Positions 44,864 through 54,700 of a stretch of DNA of 62,102 nt are shown here, piece after piece. The position numbers were made by a program, and so were the translations under genes. Origin of the DNA: Sedimentisphaera sp050251615 (GTDB taxonomy: Bacteria; Planctomycetota; Phycisphaerae; Sedimentisphaerales; Sedimentisphaeraceae); NCBI GenBank assembly GCA_050251615.1, contig JBFWMM010000010.1:1-62102 (forward strand). The letters run 5' to 3'. The notes under the pieces are model-generated. The model had not been told where the DNA came from and searched no databases. It saw only the letters and a program-made list of their open reading frames with translations. How positions within the stretch are numbered: the stretch's first letter is position 1; every line of letters starts with the position of its first letter.

Positions 44864-44895
44864 TAGCAGAAATAACGATTCGACAAGGCATACAG

Positions 44896-46374
44896 ATGAG
44901 ATTAAATAAATTTCCTGAGATGGAGCAGTTCACTAAGCTCTGCAAAGAACACAGCATAGTCCCGCTGTGCAGCGAGTTTCTTGCGGATATGGAGACGCCC
45001 GTTTCCATCTTCGCCAAGCTGTACAGCCGCTACAAAGGCTCAATCTTCCTGCTTGAAAGCGTGGAGGGGGGCGAGCGCTGGGGCAAATACAGCTTCATCG
45101 GCATCGGCTGCCGGAAGAAGGTGGAGGTGTTTGCTGATGTTGTGCGCATCTCGGATGAATCTGGTGCAAGCGAGGTCGTTCACCATGGCGCCCCGTTCAC
45201 CGTCTTGAGGGATTTCTCTGCGAAGTACAGCCTTGCGGCGCTGCCGGTGCTTGAGAGAATGCCGGCCGGGCTCGTGGGCTATATGAACTACGAGATGGTG
45301 AGCTTCTTCGAGGACATTCCCAACAAGCTGCCCGCTGATAAAAGCATCGCGTGTTTTGTCGTGCCGGAGGTGATTATCTCCTTCGACAACACCAGGCACA
45401 CAGCTATCTGCTCGGCGTTAGCCTTTGTTGACGGTAATGAGCCCGCGCAGGCCTACGAGACTGCCTCGCGCAAGCTTGAGGAAATTCACGAGCAACTCAA
45501 AGCCCCCGCTTCTCCCGCAGCGGAGACAGAGCGCGGAGATTTTGTTGTTCGCCCTATACTCGGCGAGGAGCGCTTCAAAGCCAACGTCAACAAGGTCAAA
45601 GAGTATATCGTTGAGGGTGAGATTATACAGTGCGTGATTTCGCATCCGTTTGTATGCGAGCATCCCGTTGAGCCGCTCTCGCTATACAGAGCCCAGCGCT
45701 ATATAAACCCCTCACCCTATATGTTCTTCATTGATATTGACGATCGCATCCTTGTCGGCTCGTCCCCAGAGACCATGGTTCGGCTTGAGGGCAATAAGGC
45801 TTCCGTGCGTCCGATCGCAGGCACGCGCAAGCGCGGCGATTCCGAGCAGAAAGACAGGCTTCTCGCCGATGAGCTTCTCAGCGATGAGAAGGAGCGCGCC
45901 GAGCATCTTATGCTCGTTGACCTCGGCCGAAACGACCTCGGCCGCGTAGCCGTAACAGGTACGGTGCAGGTAACTGACCTGATGATCGTCGAGCGGTACT
46001 CGCACGTTATGCACCTTGTATCCAATGTCGAGTGTGAAGTGCGCAAGGAGAAAGACTGCTACGACCTCATCAGCGCCACGTTCCCCGCAGGTACGCTCTC
46101 AGGAGCGCCGAAGGTGCGGGCGATGCAGATTATCGACGAGATGGAGCCGATGCCCCGCGGCCCGTACGGCGGCTGCGCAGGCTATATCAGCTTCAACGGC
46201 GATATGGATATGGCCATCACAATCCGCACGGCGGTTATCGAGGACGGCAAAGTAACCGTACAGGCCGGCGCAGGGATTGTGCTCGACTCGGACTCAGAGC
46301 TAGAGTACAAAGAAACCGTCAATAAATCCATGAGTATTCAGCGGGCGCTCAGTTTCGTCAGAGAAGTGATGTAA
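44896..46374 (+). CDS. trpE: Anthranilate synthase component I
   Basis: Converts chorismate to anthranilate with ammonia from TrpG. 492 residues. The N-terminal feedback site contains FLLESVEGGERWGKYSFIG (the LLES motif of Trp inhibition). The chorismate-binding core has DRILVGSSPETMVRLEG, RPIAGTRKRG, LMLVDLGRNDLGRVA, FPAGTLSGAPKVRAMQIIDE and GGCAGYISFNGDMDMAITIR. Translation starts at ATG 44896, 33 nt after the attenuator. Confidence 0.97.
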   Translation: MRLNKFPEMEQFTKLCKEHSIVPLCSEFLADMETPVSIFAKLYSRYKGSIFLLESVEGGERWGKYSFIGIGCRKKVEVFADVVRISDESGASEVVHHGAPFTVLRDFSAKYSLAALPVLERMPAGLVGYMNYEMVSFFEDIPNKLPADKSIACFVVPEVIISFDNTRHTAICSALAFVDGNEPAQAYETASRKLEEIHEQLKAPASPAAETERGDFVVRPILGEERFKANVNKVKEYIVEGEIIQCVISHPFVCEHPVEPLSLYRAQRYINPSPYMFFIDIDDRILVGSSPETMVRLEGNKASVRPIAGTRKRGDSEQKDRLLADELLSDEKERAEHLMLVDLGRNDLGRVAVTGTVQVTDLMIVERYSHVMHLVSNVECEVRKEKDCYDLISATFPAGTLSGAPKVRAMQIIDEMEPMPRGPYGGCAGYISFNGDMDMAITIRTAVIEDGKVTVQAGAGIVLDSDSELEYKETVNKSMSIQRALSFVREVM

Positions 46375-46388
46375 GAAAGGCAAGAGCA

Positions 46389-47009
46389 ATGATTCTACTT
46401 ATAGATAACTACGATTCCTTCACCTACAACCTTGAGCAGTATATCCGCGAGCTTCACGCAGATACTGTGGTCTATCGCAACGACAAAATCACAACCGACG
46501 AGATTCGCGAAATGAACCCCGAGGCCATCGTTATTTCGCCAGGCCCCGGGCGCCCCGATGATGCGGGCGTGTCGCTGGAAGTTGTGAGGCAGTTCAGCGG
46601 CAACATCCCGATTCTCGGCGTATGCCTCGGCCATCAAACTATCGGCCAGGCATTCGGCGGCAGGGTCGTCAAGGCCAAGCGTATTATGCATGGCAAAACC
46701 AGCATGATAACCAACGATTCCAAAGGCGTTTTCGAGGGCTTCACAAAGCCTTTCCAGGCTATGCGCTATCATTCTCTTGTTGTCGAGAGGGAGAGCTTGC
46801 CGGCGGAGCTGATTATAACGGCCGAGAGCGATGACGGCGAGATAATGGGTCTGCGCCATAAATCGCACCCCACCGAGGGCGTGCAGTTCCACCCCGAATC
46901 GATTATGAGCCCGCAGGGTAAGCGTCTTCTGCGCAACTTCCTCAGTCAGGCGCGTATGTTCGGCGACAGCGACGGCGGCACCGGCAGACTCGCCGAGGCA
47001 ATCCTTTGA
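46389..47009 (+). CDS. trpG: Anthranilate synthase component II (glutamine amidotransferase)
   Basis: Supplies ammonia from glutamine to TrpE. 206 residues with class I amidotransferase triad: Cys in LGVCLGHQTIGQAFGG, His and Glu in VQFHPESIMSPQG; N-terminus ILLIDNYDSFTYNLEQYI and SPGPGRPDDAGVS are typical. It is a free-standing subunit, not fused to TrpD or TrpE. AGAAAGG lies before the start. Confidence 0.97.
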   Translation: MILLIDNYDSFTYNLEQYIRELHADTVVYRNDKITTDEIREMNPEAIVISPGPGRPDDAGVSLEVVRQFSGNIPILGVCLGHQTIGQAFGGRVVKAKRIMHGKTSMITNDSKGVFEGFTKPFQAMRYHSLVVERESLPAELIITAESDDGEIMGLRHKSHPTEGVQFHPESIMSPQGKRLLRNFLSQARMFGDSDGGTGRLAEAIL

Positions 47010-47032
47010 CACCCGAAAACAGGAACAGAATT

Positions 47033-48040
47033 ATGATAGCAGACATACTCACAGCCCTTATAAACAAAGAAGACCTCTCGAAGGAAAAGGTCAGCGAGGT
47101 GTTCGGTATGGTTCTTTCAGGTGAGCTCAAAGACACTGAGATTGCAGGTCTTATGGTGGCGCTTGAGTCCAAAGGCATCACATTCGCAGAGCTTGCCGGC
47201 GCTGCGCAGGCGATGCGCGCCAAAGCAACGAAAATCCAGCTCACAACTACCGGCCATATCGACACCTGCGGCACGGGCGGAGACGGTAAAGGCACGTTCA
47301 ATATATCCACGGCCACAGCGTTTGTAGCCGCGGGAGCGGGTGTTACCGTAGCAAAACACGGCAACAGAAGCGTCTCGAGCAAGTGCGGCAGTGCGGATGT
47401 TCTCGAAGAGATGGGTGTTAACCTGACAGTCGAGCCGGAAATCGTAACTGATGCGATCAATCAGATCGGTATCGGCTTCCTTTTCGCGCCGAAATTCCAC
47501 TCAGCCATGCGCTACGCTATGCCTGCCCGCAAGGAGCTTGGCATACGCAGCATATTCAATATGCTCGGCCCGCTGACAAACCCCGCCGGCACAAAGCGAC
47601 AGCTGCTCGGCGTGTTCGCGCCCGAGCTCACGGAGATGTTCGCAAATGCGCTCAATATGCTCGGCAGCGACAGGGCGTTTGTTGTGCACGGCCACGACGG
47701 GCTCGATGAAATTAGCGTTTGCGACATGACAAGAATAAGCGAGCTCAATCGCGGCATCATAAAGACGTACGACCTTATGCCCGAAATGTATTTCGGAGGC
47801 TACGCCGAAGAGGAAGAGCTTGAAGGCGGGGATGTGAGCCTAAACGCTGAGATTATCACAGACATCTTCGCGGGCAAAAAGGGCGCAAAGCGGAATGTTG
47901 TCGTGATAAACGCGGCGGCAGCGATTGTAGTGGGAGGCAAGGCTGAGACGCTCAAAGAGGGCGTTGCGCTTGCGGAGGAGATAATCGACAGCGGCAAAGC
48001 GGCCGGCAAACTCGCCGAGCTTGTGGAGTTTATAAGATGA
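47033..48040 (+). CDS. trpD: Anthranilate phosphoribosyltransferase
   Basis: Transfers phosphoribose from PRPP to anthranilate. 335 residues. PRPP-binding CGTGGDGKGTFNISTATAF, then KHGNRSVSSKCGSADVLEEM and IFNMLGPLTNPAGTKRQLLG. I chose ATG 47033 (AGGAA about 9 nt upstream) because the family normally starts with I-x-x-I-L; a TTG at 47006 overlapping the trpG stop would add nine atypical residues. Overlaps trpC by 4 nt. Confidence 0.96.
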   Translation: MIADILTALINKEDLSKEKVSEVFGMVLSGELKDTEIAGLMVALESKGITFAELAGAAQAMRAKATKIQLTTTGHIDTCGTGGDGKGTFNISTATAFVAAGAGVTVAKHGNRSVSSKCGSADVLEEMGVNLTVEPEIVTDAINQIGIGFLFAPKFHSAMRYAMPARKELGIRSIFNMLGPLTNPAGTKRQLLGVFAPELTEMFANALNMLGSDRAFVVHGHDGLDEISVCDMTRISELNRGIIKTYDLMPEMYFGGYAEEEELEGGDVSLNAEIITDIFAGKKGAKRNVVVINAAAAIVVGGKAETLKEGVALAEEIIDSGKAAGKLAELVEFIR

Positions 48041-48831
48041 ACAAACGCGACATACTTTCCGATATTGTAAAGAGGCGCCTTGAACTCGTGCGCGAGGCGG
48101 AGGCGAAGCTGCCCCTCAATGAACTGAAGCGCAAGATTAACCCCGATCGTGAGAAACGCAGCTTTGCGCAGGCGCTTCGCAAAGATTTCGATGCGATAAA
48201 TATCATCGCCGAGATTAAGCGTCGTTCGCCGTCGAAGGGCGTTATCAAAGACGACATAGACATTACACAAATGGCCCGCGCCTATCAGGACGGAGGGGCA
48301 AGCGCGATAAGCGTACTCACAGAGCCCGAGTACTTTGCCGGCTCGCTCAATGATATGATTGCCGTAAGGGAGAGTGTGAGCTTGCCTGTTCTCCGCAAGG
48401 ACTTTATCGTAACGGAGTATCAGGTGTATGAATCGGCCGCCGCCGGCGCAGACGCCATTCTGCTGATTGTGCGCTGCCTCGATGATGAGCAGCTCAAAAG
48501 TTACTTCACCCTCGCCAAGTCGCTCGGAATGGATGCGCTTGTGGAGGTACATGATACGAAGGACATCGAGAGGCTCTCCTGTATCCGCGCGAGGATTATC
48601 GGCATAAACAACCGCGACCTCAAGACATTTGATACATCCGTAACCACGGCAATCAAGCTGAGCGGCGCGCTCAAAGGGTATCAGTTGCCCGTTGCGTTGA
48701 GCGGAATCAATAAATTGTCTGATATATGCCTCTCCAAAAGCTACGGCATCTCAAGCTTCCTTATCGGCGAGAGCATCATGCGCAGCGACAACCCGCGCGA
48801 ATTTATCAGAGCGCTTAAGGGGGGTAGATGA
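48037..48831 (+). CDS. trpC: Indole-3-glycerol-phosphate synthase
   Basis: Ring closure forming indole-3-glycerol phosphate. 264 residues, beta/alpha barrel with IIAEIKRRSPSKGVI (catalytic Lys), ISVLTEPEYFAGSLNDM, LPVLRKDFIVTEYQVYES, ARIIGINNRDLKTFDT and the phosphate site FLIGESIMRSDNP. Overlaps trpD and trpF by 4 nt each. Confidence 0.97.
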   Translation: MNKRDILSDIVKRRLELVREAEAKLPLNELKRKINPDREKRSFAQALRKDFDAINIIAEIKRRSPSKGVIKDDIDITQMARAYQDGGASAISVLTEPEYFAGSLNDMIAVRESVSLPVLRKDFIVTEYQVYESAAAGADAILLIVRCLDDEQLKSYFTLAKSLGMDALVEVHDTKDIERLSCIRARIIGINNRDLKTFDTSVTTAIKLSGALKGYQLPVALSGINKLSDICLSKSYGISSFLIGESIMRSDNPREFIRALKGGR

Positions 48832-49487
48832 GCGGGATTCAGGTGAAAATATGCGGTCTAACCCTCCCCGAACAGGCAGAGAAATGCTTTGCCATCGGCG
48901 CGGACGCGGTGGGCGTGGTGTTCTTTGAGCGAAGCCCGAGGAACGTTTCGCACGTACAGGCCGCCGAGATTGTGGATGCCGCGCAAGGCAGGCCGGTTGT
49001 CGCGGTAACGGTGAATATGGAGTTTGATGCTCTCTGCGAAATAAACGAGCGATGCGGCATTGAGTTTGTCCAACTGCACGGCAATGAGAGCCCCGAGTTT
49101 GCGGCAAGGCTCATAGAGCGGGGGATGAGAATAGTGAAAAAAATCTCTGCCGAAGAAGCAGGCAGAGACGATATAATAGAGCTATATAAAGGTGCAGCGT
49201 TTATCGTGGAATCGGGCGAAGGGCCTTTGCCGGGTGGCAACGGAATCGGCTGGAACTGGGCATCATCGAGGTGCCTTTCAGGCAGGGTGCCTTTTCTCCT
49301 TGCAGGCGGCATAACGGTAGAGAATCTCTCCGATGCCGTTTATGCGGCGAAGCCCGATGGCGTTGATTTAAGCAGCGCTCTTGAAAGCGCTCCCGGAATA
49401 AAAGACATGGACAAAACCGTGCGGTTTATGGAGCGGCTCAATATTGAGCGCGAACGAACCGGCGGCCAGACAAAAAGGATATTTTGA
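48828..49487 (+). CDS. trpF: Phosphoribosylanthranilate isomerase
   Basis: Amadori rearrangement of phosphoribosylanthranilate. 219 residues, barrel with VKICGLTLPEQAEKCFAIG (catalytic Cys), GVVFFERSPRNVS, FVQLHGNESPEFAARL, FLLAGGITVENLSDA and GVDLSSALESAPGIKD (catalytic Asp, family motif GVDxSSxxE). Free-standing, not fused to TrpC. Confidence 0.96.
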   Translation: MSGIQVKICGLTLPEQAEKCFAIGADAVGVVFFERSPRNVSHVQAAEIVDAAQGRPVVAVTVNMEFDALCEINERCGIEFVQLHGNESPEFAARLIERGMRIVKKISAEEAGRDDIIELYKGAAFIVESGEGPLPGGNGIGWNWASSRCLSGRVPFLLAGGITVENLSDAVYAAKPDGVDLSSALESAPGIKDMDKTVRFMERLNIERERTGGQTKRIF

Positions 49488-49488
49488 T

Positions 49489-50685
49489 ATGTACGATAAT
49501 TACAGCTACCCCGATACAAACGGCCATTTTGGTATCTTCGGCGGTATGTACGTCGGTGAGACGCTTATGCCGGCAATCATCGAGCTTGAAGAAGCGCGTA
49601 AGAAGTATATGAACGACCCTGCGTTTCTCGCGGAGTTTAACGGCCTTCTCAGAAATTATGTCGGGCGACCGAGCGCGCTGTACTACGCCTCGCGCCTCAG
49701 CGAAGAAGTCGGTGGCGCCGATATATACCTGAAACGCGAAGACCTCAACCATACAGGCGCCCATAAGGTGAACAATACCATCGGGCAGGGCCTGCTTGCG
49801 AGATTTATGGGCAAGCGCAAGCTTATCGCCGAGACAGGCGCAGGCCAGCACGGCGTTGCCACGGCCACAATCGCCGCGCTGCTGAATATGGAGTGCAAGG
49901 TGTTTATGGGCAAAGAGGACATTCGCCGCCAGCAGCCGAACGTCAAGCGGATGAAGCTGCTCGGGGCTGAAGTGGTGTCGGTTGAAAGCGGCACAGGCAC
50001 GCTGAAAGACGCGATGAACGCCGCGCTTCGCTACTGGACGGGCTCTGTTGAGGATACGTTCTACGTTATCGGCACGGTTGCCGGCCCGCATCCGTATCCG
50101 GTGCTTGTGCGCGATTTTCAGAAGGTTATCGGAGAGGAGGCCAGAGAGCAGATTCTCGAGCAGACAGGCTCGCTTCCCGATGCGGCAATCGCCTGTATCG
50201 GCGGCGGTTCAAACGCAATCGGCATGTTTTATCCGTTCATAAAGGATGAGAGTGTTGAGATTATAGGCGTGGAGGCGGCAGGCCTCGGCATTGAGACGGG
50301 CGAACACGCCGCAAGCCTCTCACATGGTAGCGTGGGCGTGCTGCACGGCTCGCGCTCGTATGTGTTGCAGGATGATGCCGGCCAGATCAAAGAGGCATAT
50401 TCGATCTCGGCAGGGCTCGATTATCCGGGCGTTGGCCCCGAGCATGCCATTTTGAAAGAGATTAACCGCGCGCGCTACGAAACCGCTACCGACGAGCAGG
50501 CGCTTGAAGCGTTCAAGATGCTTACAACCCTAGAAGGGATTATCCCCGCGCTGGAAAGCTCCCATGCCGTGAGCTACGCCATGCGATACGCCAAGGAGCT
50601 GGGCAAGGGTAAGAAGATTCTCGTATGCCTCTCCGGGCGCGGCGATAAAGACCTCGAAACCGTTATGAACATACTTGGTTACTGA
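49489..50685 (+). CDS. trpB: Tryptophan synthase beta chain
   Basis: PLP-dependent condensation of indole and serine. 398 residues from ATG 49489 (AAGGA about 9 nt upstream, one base after the trpF stop); an upstream in-frame start overlaps trpF by 44 nt and is unlikely. Motifs: GIFGGMYVGETLMPA, EDLNHTGAHKVNNTIGQ (PLP Lys), ETGAGQHGVATATIAAL, CIGGGSNAIGMFYPF and GLDYPGVGPEHAILKE. Classical TrpB1 type. Confidence 0.97.
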   Translation: MYDNYSYPDTNGHFGIFGGMYVGETLMPAIIELEEARKKYMNDPAFLAEFNGLLRNYVGRPSALYYASRLSEEVGGADIYLKREDLNHTGAHKVNNTIGQGLLARFMGKRKLIAETGAGQHGVATATIAALLNMECKVFMGKEDIRRQQPNVKRMKLLGAEVVSVESGTGTLKDAMNAALRYWTGSVEDTFYVIGTVAGPHPYPVLVRDFQKVIGEEAREQILEQTGSLPDAAIACIGGGSNAIGMFYPFIKDESVEIIGVEAAGLGIETGEHAASLSHGSVGVLHGSRSYVLQDDAGQIKEAYSISAGLDYPGVGPEHAILKEINRARYETATDEQALEAFKMLTTLEGIIPALESSHAVSYAMRYAKELGKGKKILVCLSGRGDKDLETVMNILGY

Positions 50686-50703
50686 TTAGAAAGCTGTACT
50701 GAA

Positions 50704-51510
50704 ATGAGCAGACTGAACGATACATTCGCAAAACTGAACGCAACCGGAAAGACGGCGCTTGTCGGCTTTATCTCCGCCGGAGACCCTGACATCCGCACGT
50801 CTTTGAATATCGTGGGGGCTATGTTTGACGGCGGTCTCGACATCCTTGAGCTCGGAGTTTCTTTCTCCGACCCGACCGCCGACGGCGACACAATACAGCG
50901 CTCCAGCGCGCGCGCGCTCAAAGCGGGGATTACGTTGGCCAGAGTGATCACGATGGTGCGCGAGATTCGCATATCACGCGAGCAGCCGATTATCATCTTC
51001 TCATACATCAATCCCGTTTACCACTACGGCTACGAAAAGTTCGTGCGCGATGCGGTTGATGCCGGCGCAGACGGCGTATTGCTGGTGGATATGCCGTTTG
51101 AGGAGGCTGGGGAGTTCAAGCAGGCCAGAGACTGCGTCTGCACGGGCAATGATTTTGCGCTGATAAACATCATAGCCCCCACAACCAAAGGCGTTAGGCT
51201 CAAAGCCATCGCCGACGGTAGCGAGGGCTTCATCTATATGATAAACCGCATGGGCATAACGGGCGCAGGAGGCGTGGACGCGGGAGCAATAAAGGCAAAC
51301 GCCGCAAGAATCAAGCCGCTCACCGATGTTCCCGTATGTATGGGCTTCGGCGTTTCATCGCCCCAGGATGTGGAGGCGATTGCCGCCGCCGGTGATGGTG
51401 TGGTGGTGGGGAGCCTGTTCGAGAAAACGATCGAGGAAAACATCGGCTTACCCGAATTGCCCGCAATTGTCGGCAAGATCGTGAGGGAGCTCAAAGCCCC
51501 AATCGCCTGA
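50704..51510 (+). CDS. trpA: Tryptophan synthase alpha chain
   Basis: Cleaves indole-3-glycerol phosphate to indole, which is channelled to TrpB. 268 residues: LVGFISAGDPDIRTSL, LELGVSFSDPTADGDTIQRS (catalytic Glu and Asp-containing loop), YINPVYHYGYEKFV, ADGVLLVDMPFEE and VPVCMGFGVSSPQDVE. It is the last gene of a complete trpEGDCFBA operon. Confidence 0.97.
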   Translation: MSRLNDTFAKLNATGKTALVGFISAGDPDIRTSLNIVGAMFDGGLDILELGVSFSDPTADGDTIQRSSARALKAGITLARVITMVREIRISREQPIIIFSYINPVYHYGYEKFVRDAVDAGADGVLLVDMPFEEAGEFKQARDCVCTGNDFALINIIAPTTKGVRLKAIADGSEGFIYMINRMGITGAGGVDAGAIKANAARIKPLTDVPVCMGFGVSSPQDVEAIAAAGDGVVVGSLFEKTIEENIGLPELPAIVGKIVRELKAPIA

Positions 51511-51795
51511 TTACGCGAGCGAAATGAGCTGCCCGCTAATATTACAATCTCCAATAGCTTAAGCGCATACGAAATGACAATCAGAACCGCGACAGCAGCG
51601 AGCTGTGGCGAGTGTGTGGAGCGGATGATGAAGGTTGTTTAGGATTGCATATTACGCTTGAGGCGGTGTATTTATTATCCGCTCAGTACATGCCTGTGCC
51701 CGCTCCCAGCGGTTCTGTTTGAATTCTCCAACATCAATTGATGCTTACACTACAGTTTTGGGCGCGATGAATCGCGCCCCTACTTGCGCTATTAA
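51511..51795. other. Intergenic region between trpA and the type I-C array
   Basis: No gene is supported. A GC-rich inverted repeat, GGGCGCGAT-GA-ATCGCGCCC (51760-51779), lies just before the trailer end of the array; with CCCTACTTG after it, it lacks a good T-run. The text near 51530 (CCCGCTAATATTACAATCTCC) partly resembles that near 6543 (CCCGCTAATGTTGCATTCTCC), suggesting a dispersed intergenic repeat. Confidence 0.5.
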
Positions 51796-54700
51796 GTTTC
51801 AATCCACGCCCCCGTGAAGGGGGCGACGGCATCAGATATACCCCCTCCAGCATTGGACTGCTGTTTCAATCCACGCCCCCGTGAAGGGGGCGACGTCTTT
51901 ACGGCGCTTTATCAATTTCGTGGCGTCACGTTTCAATCCACGCCCCCGTGAAGGGGGCGACCAATATACCAAATTGGCGCGAGGCTCTCCATCAGTTTCA
52001 ATCCACGCCCCCGTGAAGGGGGCGACGTAATGTGGATGCTGGAAAAACAGTTCCCGCTTGTTTCAATCCACGCCCCCGTGAAGGGGGCGACATTTAACGG
52101 GCGCCCCCGAGGGGGCGTCCAAACTGTTTCAATCCACGCCCCCGTGAAGGGGGCGACAGGCGTGGTTTTCAGTGTCGTTATTGACGGCGCGAAGTTTCAA
52201 TCCACGCCCCCGTGAAGGGGGCGACTTTTTATCCCATTAAGCTAAGCAACAAGTAAGTGGTTTCAATCCACGCCCCCGTGAAGGGGGCGACCCCGCTCAA
52301 ATTTACGTTCGTGTTCTTCTAGTCGCGTTTCAATCCACGCCCCCGTGAAGGGGGCGACCATCATCTCTCTACTTTTTCATCGTTAATATTGCCGTTTCAA
52401 TCCACGCCCCCGTGAAGGGGGCGACCCAGTTGAACGTCTGGCCTGTCGCGGAAGTGCCCCTGTTTCAATCCACGCCCCCGTGAAGGGGGCGACCATAAAC
52501 AGTGATAATCGCGGCTATTCTACCCTTAGTTTCAATCCACGCCCCCGTGAAGGGGGCGACGTCCGTAATAATAATCGCGCGGATTGTAATAACGGTTTCA
52601 ATCCACGCCCCCGTGAAGGGGGCGACAGTTTTTTAACCGATAACGGACAAACTAAAAGAGTTTCAATCCACGCCCCCGTGAAGGGGGCGACGACCAGTAG
52701 CCTTCGTGGCGTACAAATAGCTGCTGTTTCAATCCACGCCCCCGTGAAGGGGGCGACGAGGTTCTCGCGTACGGCTTCGCCTTGAGCTTGCAGTTTCAAT
52801 CCACGCCCCCGTGAAGGGGGCGACGCGAATCCAACAAACTTTGACCAACCAGATTATTGGTTTCAATCCACGCCCCCGTGAAGGGGGCGACCGTAATACG
52901 AGCCATCCGCCTGCGGAATCTGCGTAGTTTCAATCCACGCCCCCGTGAAGGGGGCGACCGTAAAGTCATCTTCGTGGAGCCTTTGCATCACGAGTTTCAA
53001 TCCACGCCCCCGTGAAGGGGGCGACGAAACATTCGCGAGCTCTCCTGCAGCGCCTCAGGTTTCAATCCACGCCCCCGTGAAGGGGGCGACATTCTCACGC
53101 GCAAACCCTTACTACCGCGGGCGCGTTTCAATCCACGCCCCCGTGAAGGGGGCGACTTATGGCGATGAGCTCCGAGATGTCGGATATTCTGTTTCAATCC
53201 ACGCCCCCGTGAAGGGGGCGACGTGAAGTCATCTTCGTGGAGCCTTTGCATCACAAGTTTCAATCCACGCCCCCGTGAAGGGGGCGACATTCTGCGTTTT
53301 TTACCTCGCGGCAAAACTCGTTGTTTCAATCCACGCCCCCGTGAAGGGGGCGACTCGGGGCAGTCCCCGCGGGCGTTCAGTTCGGCAGGTTTCAATCCAC
53401 GCCCCCGTGAAGGGGGCGACAAAGACTTGCGGCCGCTGGGCCAGGGGCATACCTCGTTTCAATCCACGCCCCCGTGAAGGGGGCGACATGAGCGAGCAAA
53501 TCATATCTGTTGGGGATATAACGTTTCAATCCACGCCCCCGTGAAGGGGGCGACCGGATACACCGATGACTTGCGTAATACTGTCGCTGGTTTCAATCCA
53601 CGCCCCCGTGAAGGGGGCGACCTTGAACAAATTCATTCTTCTGACTTCCGACTTGTTTCAATCCACGCCCCCGTGAAGGGGGCGACAGCGGTTTGAGCCT
53701 GATTGAAATTGAAACTTACAGTTTCAATCCACGCCCCCGTGAAGGGGGCGACCCTATGCGTACATATCCTCGATTGATAATAATCCGTTTCAATCCACGC
53801 CCCCGTGAAGGGGGCGACCCCCTGAGCGCAAGCTCATCGGGATATATCCCGATGTTTCAATCCACGCCCCCGTGAAGGGGGCGACAGCAATCGTTCTCGG
53901 CAGTCGGCACAGGTCTAAGTTTCAATCCACGCCCCCGTGAAGGGGGCGACGACACCATTCATCTTCTTTGAGTATATCGTCGATTGTTTCAATCCACGCC
54001 CCCGTGAAGGGGGCGACATAAGCGTACCTACTTGATGTACAAGTGTTACTGGTTTCAATCCACGCCCCCGTGAAGGGGGCGACGAGGTTGACGTAATCGT
54101 CTGCCACTGCGCGGAGAAGTTTCAATCCACGCCCCCGTGAAGGGGGCGACCAACAGGGCGGCCTGCGGGCCGCTCAAACTTATGGTTTCAATCCACGCCC
54201 CCGTGAAGGGGGCGACCACAAGATTCAGAAAAGGAGAACGAAAATGGAAAGTTTCAATCCACGCCCCCGTGAAGGGGGCGACAGGGTTGTATAATCCAGA
54301 CGGAACAGACGCCTCTGTTTCAATCCACGCCCCCGTGAAGGGGGCGACGAGATTCGCAAAGGTTATCGTGTCAGCGGTCTGCGTTTCAATCCACGCCCCC
54401 GTGAAGGGGGCGACGAAATCAGGGTAGGTATTACCAGCGGCTACAACAGTTTCAATCCACGCCCCCGTGAAGGGGGCGACGCTATAACCGCCGAGAGTTG
54501 CGACGACGTGAGTGGTTTCAATCCACGCCCCCGTGAAGGGGGCGACATAGCAGGCGGAGGTTAATCCGCCCACTAAAAAGTTTCAATCCACGCCCCCGTG
54601 AAGGGGGCGACAAATCCCCGCAAGCTCGTGGCACCACACGAGCAAGTTTCAATCCACGCCCCCGTGAAGGGGGCGACAAAACAAAATCGAACGACTCATT

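Noticed and set aside
49444..49488. Upstream start for trpB overlapping trpF
   Set aside because: Adds 15 atypical residues; ATG 49489 has AAGGA upstream and follows the trpF stop by one base.
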